From positions 17,545 through 81,544 of the forward strand of contig JAUYAK010000107.1 of assembly GCA_030693515.1 (NCBI GenBank): a stretch of DNA of 64,000 nucleotides, in the 5' to 3' direction. The first letter of the stretch is position 1. Each line of letters opens with the position of its first letter. The notes under the pieces were generated by a model. That model did no database searches, had not been told where the DNA came from, and saw only the letters and a program-made list of their open reading frames with translations. The DNA is from Opitutaceae bacterium. GTDB taxonomy: Bacteria; Verrucomicrobiota; Verrucomicrobiia; Opitutales; Opitutaceae. The translations under genes and the position numbers were made by a program. This document shows positions 62,128 to 64,000 of the stretch, one piece after another.

Positions 62128-63642
62128 TCACCCCTTCGGCGCCACCGCTGGCTTCGCTTCGCCGTGAGTGGCGAGGATCGCGCGGAGTTGGGTGACGACT
62201 TCGGGCTGCTCGGCGGCAATGTTGCGCGATTCGATCGTGTCGGTCGCGTAATCATAGAGCTCGATCTTCGCGGTGTCGGCGGGGGCGCCGGGCTTTTTCC
62301 ATTCAACGAGGCGGTAGCGCTCGGTGCGGATCGCGCGGCCGAGGTCGGCGCGAGGGAAACAATGATAGGCGTGGTCGCGCACCCGGGCGGCGGGGTTCTT
62401 CAGCACCGAGACGAGGCTGGTGCCATCGATCCGCAGCGGGCCGGTGGGGGCGGGCAGGCCGGCGAGCTCGGCGAGCGTGGGGTAGAGGTCCACCGTTTCG
62501 GCAAGCTGGCCCGTGCTTGTGCCGGGACGCGTGACGCCGGGCGCGATCACGACGAGCGGGATGCGGTTGGCCTGCTCGAAATTGGTGTGCTTCGTCCAGA
62601 TGCCGAGGTCGCCGAGGTGCCAGCCGTGGTCGCCCCAGAGGACGATGATGGTGTTGTCGGCGAGCTTGAGCTCGTCGAGCGCGGCGACGACGCGGCCGAT
62701 CTGCACGTCCACGTAGCTCGTGCTCGCATAGTAGCCGTGGATGAGCTTGCGCTTGATCTCGTCGGGGTAGGGGTGGACGGGCGGCTTGGGCACGGGAAAA
62801 AACGCATCGATTTCGCCGCCGCGTTTCATGGCCATCGGCACGACGGCCTCCGGGGCCGTTTCGCGCGCGGGCATGGGCAGCTTGGCGGGATCGTAGAGGT
62901 CCCAGTATTTCTTCGGCACGGAAAAGGGCAGGTGCGGGCGCACAAAGCCGACGGCGAGGAAGAACGGCTCGGTGGGCTTGGCCTTCGCCGCCTGCAGGCG
63001 CGCGATGGCGTGGGTGGCGACGCGCGCATCGGCGTAGGCGTCGTCTGGCACGTCGGGCGATTCCCACGCGGCGCCGCGCGGGAGCGGGCCGGAGCCTGGC
63101 GGCCGGCGCAGGTTGGTGAAGAGTGCCTGCTCGTTGGTGGGCGAGCCGTCGCGCGTGCTCGCGGGATCGGCGTATTCGATCACGAGATCCTTGTGCGCGG
63201 GGAGGCTCCAGGAGGCGTCGTCGCCGTAGGTGCCGTGGCCGATGTGAAACACCTTGCCCATCGACTCGGCGCGGTAGCCGTGGCGCATGAAGAACTGCGG
63301 GAGCGTGACGGCGTCGGGGTAGGTGGCGCGGAAGTTACGGCCGAACTGGTAGAGCCCGGTCGTCGTGGAGCGCGCGCCGAGGAGGAGGGTGAAACGCGAG
63401 GAGGCGCAGACGGCCTGGTTGCAATACGCGGCGTCGAAGCGCAGGCCGCGCCCGACAAGGCGGTCGAGATTCGGCGTGATGGCGGTGCGGTCGCCGTAGG
63501 CGCCGAGCGTGGGCTTCAGATCGTCGACGAGGATGAGCAGGATGTTGGGGCGCTTTGGCGTGGGAGCGGTGGCGGCGGGGGTGCGCGGGGTGGCGACGGC
63601 AAGCGCGAGGGCGGAGAAGGCGAGGTGAGCTAGAGAGCGCAT
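62128..63642 (-). CDS. Exported sulfatase, iduronate-2-sulfatase-like
   Basis: A 504-residue sulfatase. A signal peptide (MRSLAHLAFSALALAVATPRTPAA) precedes PNILLILVDDLKPTLGAYGD, the formylglycine motif VCASSRFTLLLGARSTTTGLY, GFVRPHLPFSVPKKYWDLYD (typical of iduronate-2-sulfatase-like S1_7 enzymes) and IVLWGDHGWHLGDLGIWTKHTNFE. The third position of the motif is Ser in place of Pro or Ala (CxSSR); whether the sulfatase-maturing enzyme accepts this is unknown. It is the first gene on this strand before the sigma factor. Confidence 0.88.
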   Translation of the reverse strand: MRSLAHLAFSALALAVATPRTPAATAPTPKRPNILLILVDDLKPTLGAYGDRTAITPNLDRLVGRGLRFDAAYCNQAVCASSRFTLLLGARSTTTGLYQFGRNFRATYPDAVTLPQFFMRHGYRAESMGKVFHIGHGTYGDDASWSLPAHKDLVIEYADPASTRDGSPTNEQALFTNLRRPPGSGPLPRGAAWESPDVPDDAYADARVATHAIARLQAAKAKPTEPFFLAVGFVRPHLPFSVPKKYWDLYDPAKLPMPARETAPEAVVPMAMKRGGEIDAFFPVPKPPVHPYPDEIKRKLIHGYYASTSYVDVQIGRVVAALDELKLADNTIIVLWGDHGWHLGDLGIWTKHTNFEQANRIPLVVIAPGVTRPGTSTGQLAETVDLYPTLAELAGLPAPTGPLRIDGTSLVSVLKNPAARVRDHAYHCFPRADLGRAIRTERYRLVEWKKPGAPADTAKIELYDYATDTIESRNIAAEQPEVVTQLRAILATHGEAKPAVAPKG

Positions 63643-63808
63643 GAGCAGGAAAATTTGACCACGGATCGCACGGATAAGATGGATACAGGCGGGAGTGGGC
63701 GGTCGATGATCCGTGGAGGAATTATTTAAGGGGAGGCGAGGGCGGATATTTCAGACTCTCTTTGAGGAAGGCCGCACGATGTCCGCGCGACCAACCCAGG
63801 ATTTTCCC

Positions 63809-63854
63809 GCAGATTCAGGATACCACAGAGGAGAATCTGCGGAATCCTGAATCT
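63809..63854. repeat. 12-bp perfect inverted repeat upstream of the iduronate-type sulfatase
   Basis: CAGATTCAGGAT (63809-63820) and its exact reverse complement (63843-63854) with a 22-base loop, inside the 277-base gap between two minus-strand sulfatase genes. No T-run follows. Function unknown. Confidence 0.5.
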
Positions 63855-63919
63855 GAGGGAATCATCTTCATGAGATTTGCGAGTTAGGGCGGCAGGGAGG
63901 GCGGGTCGGAGACCCGGCC

Positions 63920-64000
63920 CTACTTGACGGTCTTGGGGAGCACGCGGTGCGTGGTGGCCCAGGTGGTCCAAGCGGTGGTGAGTTCGCGCAGGCGGTCGGG
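63920..64000 (-). CDS. Sulfatase, last ~26 residues (gene continues past the window)
   Basis: The minus strand carries an open frame from the window edge to a TAG at 63920-63922, giving RLRELTTAWTTWATTHRVLPKTVK. This is the usual tail of arylsulfatases (RLRELxxAWxxWAxxxxVLPK). Only the tail is visible. It would be the third sulfatase of this minus-strand locus, counting the two complete ones at 56291 and 62128. Confidence 0.7.
   Translation of the reverse strand, partial: PDRLRELTTAWTTWATTHRVLPKTVK

Noticed and set aside
1..64000. CRISPR arrays, insertion sequences, prophage
   Set aside because: No regularly spaced direct repeats, transposase, integrase or phage structural gene was seen on either strand.

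Overview
The window reads as a high-GC, Gram-negative chromosome segment, most likely from a verrucomicrobium of the Opitutaceae type. This placement is inferred from gene content; no 16S rRNA gene is present. Supporting signs are a Rho factor with a long Gly/Pro/Ala-rich N-terminal extension, several sulfatases next to a FecI/FecR/TonB-receptor module, heptose-epimerase and GDP-fucose genes implying LPS and surface glycans, and type IV pilus motor genes. Many start codons follow a pyrimidine-rich stretch ending CCCATG rather than an obvious Shine-Dalgarno sequence.

Layout. 1-4732: end of a sulfatase, pyrE, an HTH plus metallo-beta-lactamase-fold protein with a flavodiiron-like metal motif, a membrane protein, comM and coaE. 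4801-12706: rho, then a pilus motor block (PilB-like, PilT, PilB, PilC). 12716-14726: an exported esterase, then about 1 kb without a credible gene. On the minus strand this stretch folds into many helices, is closed end to end by a long-range helix and ends in a strong intrinsic terminator. I read it as a large structured non-coding RNA and consider it the most interesting object here. 14727-18752: a membrane glycosyltransferase, a beta-barrel with a small exported protein, and an ECF sigma/anti-sigma pair running straight into the next block.

18761-22291 is an arsenosugar-type cluster: an ArsM-like arsenite methyltransferase, a two-domain glycosyltransferase fusing the two arsenosugar-associated transferase types, and an ArsS-like radical SAM protein. 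A peroxiredoxin, an SRPBCC protein, a DUF5069 protein and a sterol-desaturase-family hydroxylase follow. 25117-27289 holds a glycosyltransferase and an FkbM methyltransferase. Just beyond them is a 48-base relic of the 3' end of the hydroxylase gene, which suggests the two genes were inserted. 27388-35912 holds a thioredoxin/Ig/repeat protein operon and a divergent set (DUF547, TVP38, a MerA-like flavoprotein, a second arsenosugar-type glycosyltransferase, DUF3047) around a perfect palindrome.

35996-53179 is mainly housekeeping: hrpB, a REPIN-like inverted repeat, hldD, proC, a REC-histidine kinase, folD, a pseudouridine synthase, a CysJ-like reductase, fabG-acpP-fabF, rpmB, gmd-fcl, ndk, an aldose epimerase, a DUF2911 protein and tRNA-Glu(CTC). 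53254-55444 has two neighbouring genes each broken by one in-frame stop. 55648-56268 is a GreA-like protein. 56291-64000 is a minus-strand locus (sulfatase, sigma factor, FecR, TonB receptor with STN domain, sulfatase, and the end of a further sulfatase), consistent with sensing, import and desulfation of a sulfated glycan or other ligand.
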